DNA of 64,000 nucleotides from Chrysoporthe austroafricana (Eukaryota > Ascomycota > Sordariomycetes > Diaporthales > Cryphonectriaceae). The translations under genes were made by a program, and so were the position numbers. The DNA is taken from positions 248,001-312,000 of the forward strand of contig JYIP02000009.1 of assembly GCA_001051155.2 (NCBI GenBank), written 5' to 3'. The notes under the pieces are model-generated. The model saw nothing but the letters and a program-made list of their open reading frames with translations. It was not told where the DNA came from and did not search any database. Below are positions 1-10,413 of the stretch, piece after piece (position 1 is the first letter of the stretch; each line of letters begins with the position of its first letter).

Positions 1-985
1 GAACTCCTCCACCGTCCGACTGAGGTGCACAAGTCGACGTACCTCAGCACCGTCAGCGATGGATTCGGCAACACATGTCTTGACTTTGCGAATGGTGTCA
101 GTGAACTCAACAATGTTCGGCAGCGTCGTATCGATGATCGTGTCCTCCTCGAATTCCACCACCTGCAGGGATTTGTCCATTGGGAATCCAATTCCGCTCC
201 AAGAGAAGTGTCTAGCACCCGGTTCATGGTCCTCCCTCTTTGGCCACTCACCACTGCCGTCGTACATAGACTTGAGCGGCAGTCTTAGACCTTGGTAAGA
301 TGCATCTAGAGGAGGCTCGAGAAGCTCAAGATTGAACTCCTCGTCTGCCTTGGAAGCCAGGCTTGGACCTCTATGCTCCTTCGACTGCCCAGAGCCCTTC
401 TGAGTCTGAGCAGTTCCGGCTTCGATATCACAGTCTGCCTGCACACCTGCTCCCTCATGCGCCCACTCATCCTCAACTGTACAATTGTCCTCTGGATCCC
501 TTTCACCCTGGAATTTCTTGTCTTCTCCACGTCGATCGTTCAGCACTTTTAGTGCAAGGCGCGCAAGCTTTAATGCGTGATTGTCGTTTGTGGTTGTCCT
601 AGCCTGGAGTGGTTACTCACTGGAGTAACGAGGCAGTCGTCTCTTCGCGTCTGAAGCATCCGACATCTTGCTCCGGCTCAGCGCCGCTGACATGTTGAGG
701 ATTGAGTTGTCGGTGACCGAAAGCTTTCGCGGACGTTGCGGAACAGACTTTGAAGAAGTAAAGTCAGTGCCGTAGATGCGCAAGAGAATCCTCCGCAGTC
801 TGAAATTATCTAACAGCTGTTCGGCATCATGCGTATGATGTTTGGGAACTTGCGTTTGCAACAGCTGCCTGCAGAATCGCCGAGACATGCAGCGCACACA
901 CTTACCTAGATTGGAACCTTACACAGAACCCTGGTCGCTTTGTGAAGCAGTTCTGGTGAAGCTTTTAAGCCATTGCTTAGCATGA
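1..985 (-). CDS. unrecognised acidic protein, cut by the left window edge
   Basis: The minus strand stays open from about 612 down to base 1 with coding-like, acidic composition: an Ala/Leu-rich helix-like start, then many Asp/Glu and Gly residues. A second open segment at 613-897 lies in the same frame and is separated only by an in-frame TAA inside a good donor (GTGAGT, near 609). An intron of about 75-100 bp between them, ending near 510-535, therefore seems likely. A further donor (GTAAGT, near 905) and an ATG near 983 suggest a short first exon, but I could not join it without a frame conflict. The 3' end lies outside the window. I recognise no domain. Gene existence is moderately supported; the exon structure is not resolved. 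Confidence 0.4.
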
Positions 986-1945
986 TATGAGGTGAAGGTG
1001 ATGATGAGCAAGTATAACAATGAGGATCAAGACGATAGCAGTATTGTTGTCAGGCATCTTTACCTATTGGTTCTGCATGACGCATTTCTGTTTTGAATGT
1101 CTCCAGCCCGTCACAGGCTCGACAGGATTAACAGATTTTCCGTATCTCAGTGAAACTTCACCTGGACAATGGATTCGGGTGTTTTTGAAGTTGTGCTACA
1201 AGCGAACCCCGGCTCTCCGTGCCCTGCAGAGAAACAAGGAGCATCCAATTGGTTGGCTTGCAGCTTAGACGAGGCTAAAAGTGGGACATTATTTCGAAGA
1301 TCTGATCTCGAACTGCTCCTCAGGACCCTCGTGGACAGTGAAGTCACGGAATGGCCCTCACCTTCTAAATTGCCAATAAAGGCCTATATTTCAGTTGATT
1401 ATTTTTCTCTATGCAGTGACTTGCATTAAACCTAAGGACTTCTCATTTGCCTGAAGTTAAAAAATACGTTAAGGATTACCTCAGTCAACAAGGCTGTCAC
1501 ACTAACACCGCGATTCGTTAGTTCATAACAGTCAACCAGATAACTTAGACTCTTGCATCCCAAGCACTGTGTCGCTTTCACTAGATCTCTAGTGGAATTT
1601 GATTAATTCCATTCACCTCGATTTGATTGCCAACGGCGTTTGTAATTTCCATCCCCTTCATTGGTGCTTGTCACTGCTGTGGTATTACTCCAACCGAAAG
1701 TATTTATACAACTTTGGAACTCTTTGGCTCCCTGATCTGGACCACCACTTCAGACTTCTGGGATTACTCCCATCTCTTCAACCTACGCGCTTGCATTCTT
1801 TCTAGGCAAACCTTTGTCTCCAAGTTGTGCAGCAACTTGAACCATAACTTTGGGCGACTAAGAACAGAGAACAAGCTCAGCTGTGCTTCTGTCATCATAA
1901 CCGACAAGACATCCTCAAGGCACAAGTCTCTTGGAATAATTACAG
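986..1945. other. intergenic region and probable 5' leader
   Basis: Only short overlapping open frames with poor codon character occur here. The last 200-300 bases before the next start codon are pyrimidine-rich and probably contain its promoter and leader. I see no RNA gene or repeat. Confidence 0.5.
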
Positions 1946-3938
1946 ATGGATCAAGGCAAGAATATCCAGGTCTCTGACCAGGCCCCTTGCATCAGTCCTG
2001 AGCAGGCAGAGGTCCATCAACTGAAAGCTGAGAACAAGTTCCTGCAGGGGCAGATCAGGCAATACCAGCGCATCTTGGCTGATCATGGTATTCGAGTTCT
2101 CAGTGGCATCAGCAACCAGCAATCAGGAGCTAATCTTCCTGCGGGTATTGATAGAGTGCCCGGTGGCTACCATATCCAGAAGTCTTCCCCTATCGCCCCC
2201 GTTGCTCCCATGGTCTCATCCATGCCAGCCCCTCCACGATCCCCCTTATCCATTCACCAGCCACATGTCTCACAGCAGCCTGTGTCGGGTATCAACCTCT
2301 TCACTGGAGATCAGCTTGATGCAGCTCCTCCTACCAAGCGTAAGAAGGCTCTCGACTCGCCTCCTTACTCTCCTGTCAATCAGGCAGCTCAGATCTCAGC
2401 TTCTGGACAGGAACTTCAAGCCCTTGGCAACAATGATGTGACCGCAAACGACATTTGCCGCAACCTTGAGCAGACAGGCTCTGGATACGCTGAGGATCAG
2501 ATCACTGGTGTGCCCATTAAGTCAACTGACACTCCGGCAACTGCACCCACCATCCAGACCAAGAATAGCCAGATCAAGGGCATGGATATCAACAAGATTG
2601 ACTTCCCCAGCAGCATGCAGAACTCTATGCCCAAATCTCGTACTTCTTCAAACCATGAGACAGGGACCATCAACCCCGGAGTCACTACTACCTTTCCTGC
2701 CATCACCACTGGAAACAGCCAGGCTACTCCCATGAACCACTTCTTGGAGCTCACTGGCCCAGTTAAGCAGGAGAGTGACGAGGCAGTTATCACTGCCCCT
2801 GGGCCTGTTCCTAGAGCCTCTGAAGAACCTCGATATATGCCCAACCAGCAGGACTTTCTCAAGCTCTCTCCTGACATTTCTTCTTTGGGCGACCAGACAG
2901 AGCATAACAGCAGATTTATGAGCGCTGCGGATCTGATCACTGAGATTCTCTCTCAGCGGGCCTCTGCTGAGCCGGGTATCCAAGATCTTTCCCAGGTCAC
3001 CGAGACCAAAGTCCAGGGAAATGGTAGTGATACTAAACTTCCTGCTTCCGTAGGCTACAAAGGCCTTCACAGTGGCCTTCCTACAGCTCAACCTGAAGCC
3101 TCGCCGGCAGACCAGGCCGGCCCAGACAGCACTGCTGCCTATCAAATTGCCTCTGCTAATGGCACTGCCAGTGTTCCCGAAGCTCTCTACTCCACCGCCC
3201 AGGAGGCAGTCCGGCAGTTGTATGCCGCAAACCCAGATTCCAATCCTGCTTCTCAGAGTCAGACCGATGGTATCAAACTCTACCCATCCCCCGATCAATC
3301 CGTCTGGGGTCCCGCCACCAGAGACTGCGGCCTCTCGAAGGATTCTGTCTCTTTTACAGAGCATGAGCCGACCTCTGGCAGATCTGAATATGCCAGTGCT
3401 ACGGCTCCCTTCTCCTATCCTATCGCCGCCGGCATCCCGACTGCTCTGGTGCTAGCCTCCCGATTCCTTCAGCTTACCAGAACCTGCGCCAGTACCTCAC
3501 AGATGGCCAAGAAGACCAGGTTCAGGAGGAGTGGCCGTCCTAACCGCGCCTGGGTCTTTGCCTACACCTTTCCCGCCAGCGAATGCGCGCTATACACCAT
3601 GATCTGTCCTGTCCACAACTGTGGTGCCATACACCAGCACCCGCTCCTGTACAACCGGGGCATCGAGCACTTCCGTGCTCACGGTATTGACTGCGCGGAT
3701 GAGGAGGATATGATACGAAAATATGGTTGTCAAGGCAAGTAATTCCCCCACCTGAATGATAATCGCGACGAAGATGCTAACTCGGATTCTTGACACAGTG
3801 ATCAGCGAGAAGCAACCTCTCAGCATTGAATGGGCTCACCAGTGGAACAAGGACATCCTGAAGGACAACGGTGAGATGCACCTGATGTCGGAAAACTTCC
3901 ACATCGTGTATCCGATGGTTAAGTCTGAACAGATTTGA
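1946..3938 (+). CDS. large disordered putative nuclear protein with a short coiled coil and Cys/His-rich C-terminus
   Basis: Two exons, 1946-3734 and 3799-3938, give about 642 aa. The intron (3735-3798) starts with GC, not GT: CAAG|GCAAGT, branch GCTAAC, end ACAG. Skipping it would stop translation at 3740. Residues about 15-45 form a Leu/Gln/Glu-rich helix (HQLKAENKFLQGQIRQYQRI), like the zipper part of a bZIP but without its basic region. The middle 400 residues are Pro/Ser/Thr/Gln-rich and probably disordered, with a KRKKA-type basic patch near residue 130. The C-terminal part has Cys and His residues spaced like a degenerate zinc finger (CPVHNCGAIHQHP, then HFRAH). A role in transcription is inference only; I do not recognise the family. 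Confidence 0.75.
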
Positions 3939-4968
3939 AGTAGCGACTTTATTGAGGACATCTCATTCTCTAACGCCCAACGGGCTGAGAAATTTCGATA
4001 CGGCTTCAGTGTACTAGTGTGAAGGGTCATGTCACCAAAACCAAATCCCCGCTCTGGCAACATGATATGAATGAGGCGCTTGCGAGGAGATACGGACAGA
4101 ATGGATGGGGGGGATATGGCACAGGAGCCGTAGAGGTCTTTGAGACAGGTCTGCAACGTATTGGTGAAACATATTCAACATCCTCATCATGGTATCTGTG
4201 GCAACCCCCTTCCGACCAGATAGTGAAAGATAGTCGCGGGCGAAATGGGAACCCAGATGAGCGGCAGAACAGACTCAATTCTCGACAGACTTCATAGTTA
4301 AGATAATGTTTTATGTACCTTCGTACTTCCCAGCTCGTGAGGCCAAAGCCAGCTCTTGGTCAGGTATCAAGAGAAGTCAATAGAAGGTTGTTGCCCATGT
4401 TCTTTCAGTTGCTTGAAGGAGGCAGGCTCTGCCTGTTCTTTGGAGTAAAGTGCAAAGTTGTCTTGCCCTCACAAACCATATTGCAGCTTTGTGTACCCAG
4501 GTAGTCATTACTCATGATTCTTGAGGCCGGCGTGAGGCCAAAGATGCACAGGTGAGGCTGTCGGTGCAGGTGGCAGGCAAGGGTTGGCGGCAGCCTGCAT
4601 TGCTTACACCCCAGAATGGCAGTCCCAGTAAAGTAGCACTTCCCAAATTTTGACCTCGCGGCTCCAGTGGGCGCCTGGAATATTCACCAAACCCTTTCCC
4701 TAGACAACCGACCTCTGCAGGTGCAAATTCTGCAGCTAGGCCAGCAGTCAATGTCTCCAACTGACCCACGGGCATAAAACCCGGTTTAACTGCTGTCCGT
4801 TTGTTTGTTCTTCCCCCTTTCCATCGCCCTCCCACAAAACACACATGTTGGCATAGTTAAGCCTTTCTCTCTTCCAGCCCATCTCTTCAACTAACCAATC
4901 GAGTATTCCTCGTTCTGCCCAGACGCCCATCATCTTCTCATCCTCATCACTTCAGGTTATCATCCAAC
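3939..4968. other. intergenic region with the promoter of the downstream gene
   Basis: I see no convincing coding region. The 200 bases before 4969 are strongly CT-rich, and a TATA-like CATAAAAC occurs near 4773. This is a typical promoter and leader of a well-expressed fungal gene. Confidence 0.5.
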
Positions 4969-6306
4969 ATGGCTGAGTGGGCTGCAGCTGAGCCTGATGC
5001 CTTCGTCGGCACGGCCTGGGGCGGAGAGGCTGGCGATGGCGCCATCCCAGCCGAGGACTACAGCGTCCTGGGTGGCTACGACGTTGTCGACCCCCCTGCC
5101 GAGGACAAGAAGCCCAAGCGCGTCCGCAAGAAGGACGTGGAGCAGTGAGTCTTTTTGCGTTCACCGGTCCCCAACACTATACAGCGATCCATTCTCCTGC
5201 CCCACGACGCGTTGGAGCCCAGCTCACAACCCCGCGGTGCGGCAAGTTACCTCATTTTAACGCGTTATCAATCGCCGCGAGATCGGTTTGCTAACACACG
5301 GTCTTGTCTACTTCAACCAGGCTGAAGGTCGACCGAGAGAACGGCGAGGAGAAGTTCGTCTCCATCTGGCAGCGATCCAGCAAGAACGAGCCTCTGCGGG
5401 CCTTCATCGACAAGTTTCCCCGCAACGCCGCCATGGCCTTCAGCGAGGTCTGGAAGAAGGAGCTTGAGAATGGCGGCAGCTTCTCGGTTCTGGTCATTGA
5501 GGACGAGCACTTGGACCCTTACGAGCGCTTGCTTGGTTGGATCAATCAGTGTGTCGAGGAGGGCAATGACATCAAGTTTCCTGAAGTGAGCCAACCCCGA
5601 TGACAAAGCCACTGTGCCCCAGTGTCGCCCAATGGAATTTCAATTGCTTGCCCCGTAGAACTAACCTAATGCTCGGTCACAGATCGACGATGAGGAGAAC
5701 GCCCTGAACATCCTGCTTGATGTCATCGCCGTGGCGGACCACTTGAAGGTCCCCGAGATGTCCCTGCAGGAGGGTCTCAAGAAGCGAGCCATGAAGTACG
5801 CACGCAAGGGCCTCATCGACCTCGATTATGTCGAGCGCTTGTACGACGAGGGTCACTTCCAGTACATGGGCCCCTCCGAAGCTCTGCAGGAGGCCGCCTC
5901 TGCCAGCATCTTCGAGGCTTGGTGGACGCGCAAGCTGGATGAGCCTGAGTACGACGACTACTGTTCCTTCATCGAGCAGATGCGTGTTGTGTTCCCCAAG
6001 CTGGACGAGGACTTGAACAATCGCTTCAATGACAAGAAGCAGCACATCGAGAAGAAGAAGGAGGAGAAGAAGGCCCAGCAAGCTGCGGCTGCCGACAAGG
6101 GCGCAGATGGCGGATGGGCCTCTGCTGCTGGCGCGGTTGTTGATGGCAGTGCTGAGTGGGGTGACGCAGACGAAGGTGCGAATGTTGATGCTACCGCTAG
6201 CATGGACGATTTCGGCACCAAGACCGAGGGTGCTGGTTTTGCTTGGGGCAACGACGATGGCCAACACACCAACCGGGTCACCGATGCTGACACTCAAGGT
6301 TGGTAA
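4969..6306 (+). CDS. acidic conserved-looking protein, possibly BTB-like core
   Basis: Three exons, 4969-5144, 5321-5585 and 5683-6306, give 354 aa. Both introns have GTGAGY donors, CTAAC branch sites and CAG acceptors, and the frame is kept. The N-terminal 60 residues are Ala/Gly/Asp-rich and end in a basic KKPKRVRKK stretch. Residues about 60-250 are well folded in appearance; the helices around LLGWINQCVEEG and the following Leu/Ala/Asp-rich segment faintly resemble the C-terminal half of fungal BTB/POZ domains. That resemblance is weak. A Lys/Glu coiled-coil stretch and an acidic Gly/Trp/Asp-rich tail follow. The CT-rich promoter and strong codon bias suggest high expression. Function unknown. 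Confidence 0.85.
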
Positions 6307-7056
6307 GTTGCAAAAAGTCTACTTCCGACGAGATGTCCGAGGTGTTCGACCTCGAAATGAACGATATGTGCAGTGTAACAGTTGCCTGGGGTGATTTGAA
6401 GAGGCTTGACCTCTTGTTGATCACTTGCTTGGGGTAAAAAGGACTTCAGCTTTTTAGCCATGTAATAGCACACTGGAATGGCAACACGTTCACCATGCGT
6501 TCTTGATTCATTGTTTCGAAGTAATAATTTAGTACTTTTGCTTGTGTGGGAAGACGCGACGTCGGCGTTAAGCGAGCGGCAACAAGTCCACGCTCCTTAC
6601 GGGGCGCAGATCGTGGCTTTGCTCGCCTCCAGCTCGGAGCCGAGGTCCACAGCCCAGCACTCATCCAATGGTACGCCATGCCTCGTAGTCTCTCCCAGGG
6701 ATGCTCCCAAGAGTCTGGGTTCGTGATGGTCACCAATGCCGTGAGGCTCCCATCCGAAGCCCCAGCTCGCTCATTTAGCACGTCATGCGCCAAGAGATAG
6801 CCCATTTTTCGGGATGCCTCCCACAAATATATATATATGCATTGAGACCGGTGCTGCTCTCAGGGAAATTTGCTGATCGGTGTCTGGAATCGAATCCCCT
6901 CCCTCTTTCAAGCTCTACTTTACAAAAATTCTGAGATCTTCGCCTTTGCAAGGAATTCTTTTTTTTAAGAAAAAAAAAAAAAAAGGTTACGTGATCGAAC
7001 ACTTGATCAAGGGGCCTCAACGCGCAAATACGCAAACCAGCTTACCCTCTCCCAAC
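6307..7056. other. intergenic region with simple sequence
   Basis: This stretch holds a short (AT)n run near 6828-6838 and a T8 run facing an A-run near 6959-6984. I find no coding region that I can support. Confidence 0.5.
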
Positions 7057-7638
7057 ATGGTCTTCGGCCATCACCACCATCATGGGCCGCAGGGTCCCGG
7101 ACCTCAGCCGCCGCATGGTTTTGGGCCACAGATTCACGGACAGGGTGGCTTCCCTCCGCCACCGCCGCCGCCATCAGCTCACCATGGCTACTACGCCCAG
7201 CACCATCAGGGCCATCATCACAACGACCACCCTCCTCCGGGCCCTGGCCCATATGACGGGCCATCAAGGCCGAATTCGCTGCCGAGGATCCATCATCACC
7301 ATGGGCATCACCATGAGCATCACCAGAACGGCCCGCCGCCGCCACCTCCCGGCCAGTTTCAATTTGGGGGGAGGGGAGGGCATGGACCCGGTCCTGGACA
7401 TATTCTCAATGGCACCACGGCCACCATGGAGGACACCATGGACACCAAGGAGGGCCCCGCTAGGGCGTCCCCCCCCCCCCCCACTGACGTGCAGGTGCCG
7501 AGGAGTCTAGGGGACCTGTACAGCTTATGGGAGCACAGCAATGGAGGCTCTGAAATCAGAGGTTATCCTCGGGGGTTGGGTACCAAGCGGCTGAACTTTG
7601 CATATCTGGAGGCACTCGTGGTTGTAGATACCTGCTAA
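7057..7638 (+). CDS. His/Pro/Gly-rich low-complexity protein
   Basis: The frame from ATG 7057 encodes 193 aa. The first 130 residues are dominated by His, Pro and Gly, with several runs of four or more His and of Pro. Such stretches can bind metals or form condensates, but nothing here proves that. A run of 14 C (7469-7482) lies inside the frame. The sequence after it, about 50 residues ending in VVVDTC, is of ordinary composition. The run is a natural slippage or sequencing-error site, so the true C-terminus is uncertain. Low-complexity open frames can arise by chance, so the call is only moderate. Confidence 0.5.
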   Translation: MVFGHHHHHGPQGPGPQPPHGFGPQIHGQGGFPPPPPPPSAHHGYYAQHHQGHHHNDHPPPGPGPYDGPSRPNSLPRIHHHHGHHHEHHQNGPPPPPPGQFQFGGRGGHGPGPGHILNGTTATMEDTMDTKEGPARASPPPPTDVQVPRSLGDLYSLWEHSNGGSEIRGYPRGLGTKRLNFAYLEALVVVDTC

Positions 7639-9790
7639 TGTCCCTCTTCGAAAGAGGAATTGTCATTTGAATGCCATTTAATTCATTTTCAAATTCTCTG
7701 CAAGTCATGCAACAACCTCGTCAACGTCGGCCTTGCTACAGCAATGTCGAGCTCAGATCCAGAATGACTACTGGGTCGCATAAGCTTTTTGGCAAAAGTG
7801 AAAAAAGGTAGAAATTATTTACAACGAAAATCTTCTAATTTGCGAGTAGTTCAATCGCTACATACAGAGACTCAAGACATATGTATGGTCATACTACTTG
7901 CTGCCTCGTCCTCATTTCAGTCGAGGCAGTCGGCGCATGGCAGTGATCACTTTGAGAAGGTAGGCCTGCAAAACGGTGGACTCGGTCTTCAAATTGACTA
8001 TGATAGAGGAGGATGTTTGTTCTCCGTCAGCAAGGTAGACTGAGCGATGTCTAGGAGCTGACTGCCAAGCTTTTCACAGAACGCTGCGGCCTCGGGACGC
8101 GTAAGGTGAAACAGGAAAGCAGAACCTGTTTGCGCCTCGCCTTGGGTTGATCGAGTGTTTCAATCCTGAAAAGGCGAGACATGCTGCTCTTTTCGCCTCA
8201 GACTCAACTGCCGTCCACAACGGGTCGTTAGACCCTTTCTTCCGCGGCACCTGCGTTCTAGCCTTGTTTTATTGGTCATATATGGACACAAAAATCCTTA
8301 ATTATCTTCACCATTCCTGGATCCTAATTAGTCCCAACTCACTAACTGTAGATGACAGCGACCCGGCTCAACTGCTCTCTTAGCCTGCCCGCCGCAGGAT
8401 ATGAGGTGTGTGCTGAACCTCATGGATGATCTGCTCAACTTTTACTTGCGCCATATGCTTCCACGAGAGGCTTTCGATGTCATTCTTTACTGGGACACTC
8501 TTCTCTATGATTACTCATTCACGGGATAGTGATGACTCCGTGAAGTCACTGTCGATCACACCAGGCAGCTGTCTTCAACTGAGACAATGTTGGAGCGGCT
8601 TTAGACGCACTTCGGAGAAAAGACCCGAACACAATGGTTACGCTTCTCCCCCGGGGAAATATTGAACAGTTGGAGAGCTCTTCTCTTCTTCTTTCTTTTT
8701 TGCCTCCCATGGCTTTCTTTAGAAACAGGCGGATGCATGCCAACTTGCAACCGATCATTCTAGCCGTTGACTGTACTCATTTTCACAGAGGATTCTGGTT
8801 AGATTATGCATTTCATCAAGTTGTAGCAGTCATGGAGTTTGGTGTCAGCAATTAATGATGCAACATCATCTCGAGCAAAAAGTCGTCATTTGGCAAAATA
8901 GCTTCCCTAGAAAGGGCTCATTCAAAGAACACGACACCATAATAACTGAGGTGGGACAGACTATACCTGGTGTTGTTGCAAGGATCTTGCATTTGGGACC
9001 GATATATTGTCTGCCCCAGCCTGTCAGAATCTGGACCATCCTTCTAAGAGGAACATGAACTGCCACTTTGGGTAGATAGCTGAGCATCTCGAGATTGAGA
9101 GCATAAGGGCATTCCTTTTACCAACTCGTGGAAACAGAACAAAGAGCAATCCAAAGTGGATGGAGAAGATTATACGATCTGCAGGTGACCTTTGTTCCCA
9201 GGCCTTCTACACTCTGATTGTGCCATGGCCTGCAACATCGGGTGCCTAGAGCCTTATCGCAGCCCAACTATTGCGTTGTTGTCATGTTCATCGGATTGGT
9301 ACCACGAGGGCACATTTCACAAGATCGTTCCGAAGTAAGCTGAAGGGGGTTGCAGCTTGAGGGTATCGCGGTCACCATTCTGGTCGTCAGCAACAATATC
9401 CAGTATATATTGCTTCGTCTTAGCCTTGGCATGAAATAATTGTCAAACCCTAGAGGGTGCAGCGGCGATGGGTCACATGCCACCATGTCATTCATGCTGC
9501 ACATAATTCGCTGACTACAACTTTCAAAACAACGCACCACTGTTCCGGACTGTCCCTGATACAGACTCGCACCGCATCAACCTCCGGCCTTCTGAAACTC
9601 TGAGAAGAATTTCTAATCACGTCTGTTATCGAGATCTGGAGCTGATTTTCAACCACATCAAGATCAGATTTACCAAATGGTACCGTTCTGTCTCAAAACA
9701 CATTCCTCATTTAACATCTCGCACTCGATGTCCGTCCTACTAATCTTCAACTGCAGTCATACAGAGTTGATCCAAAAGCAAGCAGTCGTC
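7639..9790. other. long intergenic region
   Basis: About 2.1 kb with only short, unconvincing open frames on both strands. I see no tRNA, repeat or transposon signature. The last part must contain the promoter of the small membrane-protein gene that follows. Confidence 0.5.
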
Positions 9791-10413
9791 ATGTCAAGCC
9801 CCTCTACGTTCATCTTCGCCACCGGCACCCTTACCATCATGGCTCTTGCCATTATTTATTGTTTTGGCTTGTACCATCGCAACAAGATCGTTCGACAGAT
9901 CATGCCTGGCTCCGAGGAGAGTAAGTACGACACCCACGCAAGCTGACAATCAACATTGTTCAGCCGCCGCTGACGGTACTGCTTCTTCACTACAGTGGTC
10001 CCCGTGATCATCAAAGCTCCGTACGAGCCTATCACCGCCCACGAGGCCGAGCGCCTTCACATGCTCCTCAACATCGTTTTCATGGTCATCATGCAGCGAT
10101 CTGAGTATGACATCCAGGCTCAGCACCGAAACACGCCGCTGCACGTTAAGATTGTGCGTGATCTGAGTGTCTGTATTCTCAGTGGTAAGTCTTGACGCAC
10201 TACCCATCATCCAGCATCATACCTTTCAATGCTGTTCTGTCGGGCCTGTCACAGGGAGACGCTTTCACTGACAGGCCTCCTTCTCATGAAAGACGCTGCC
10301 CACCGTGCCCAGAGTGAGTGTCGCATGTCTCTCAACGCGTTTGACCTTGCAATCTGTTACTAGAATGCCCGAAAGGAGTTCAAGGACTCCGTCACTGAGG
10401 CTCTCGACAACTG
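9791..10413 (+). CDS. small single-pass membrane protein, 3' end unresolved
   Basis: Exon 1 (9791-9920) encodes a short N-terminus with one hydrophobic segment (residues about 5-25) followed by basic residues, as in a type III or tail-like membrane protein. An intron 9921-9995 (GTAAGT, CTGAC, CTACAG) leads to exon 2 (9996-10184), about 63 residues rich in charged and hydrophobic amino acids. A donor GTAAGT follows at 10185. One or two tiny exons then seem to follow, around 10277-10313 and 10364-10413, where a Lys/Glu-rich end (RKEFKDSVTEALDN) can be read. I could not keep one frame through all the candidate sites, so the C-terminus is tentative. The total is probably about 120-130 aa. Function unknown. 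Confidence 0.55.

Noticed and set aside
2497..3364. Long minus-strand open frames opposite the disordered protein gene
   Set aside because: The plus-strand frame is longer, has a proper start and splice sites; the minus frames have none.
6860..6905. tRNA B-box-like GATTCGATTCC on the minus strand
   Set aside because: No pairing T-stem, acceptor or D-arm could be built around it.
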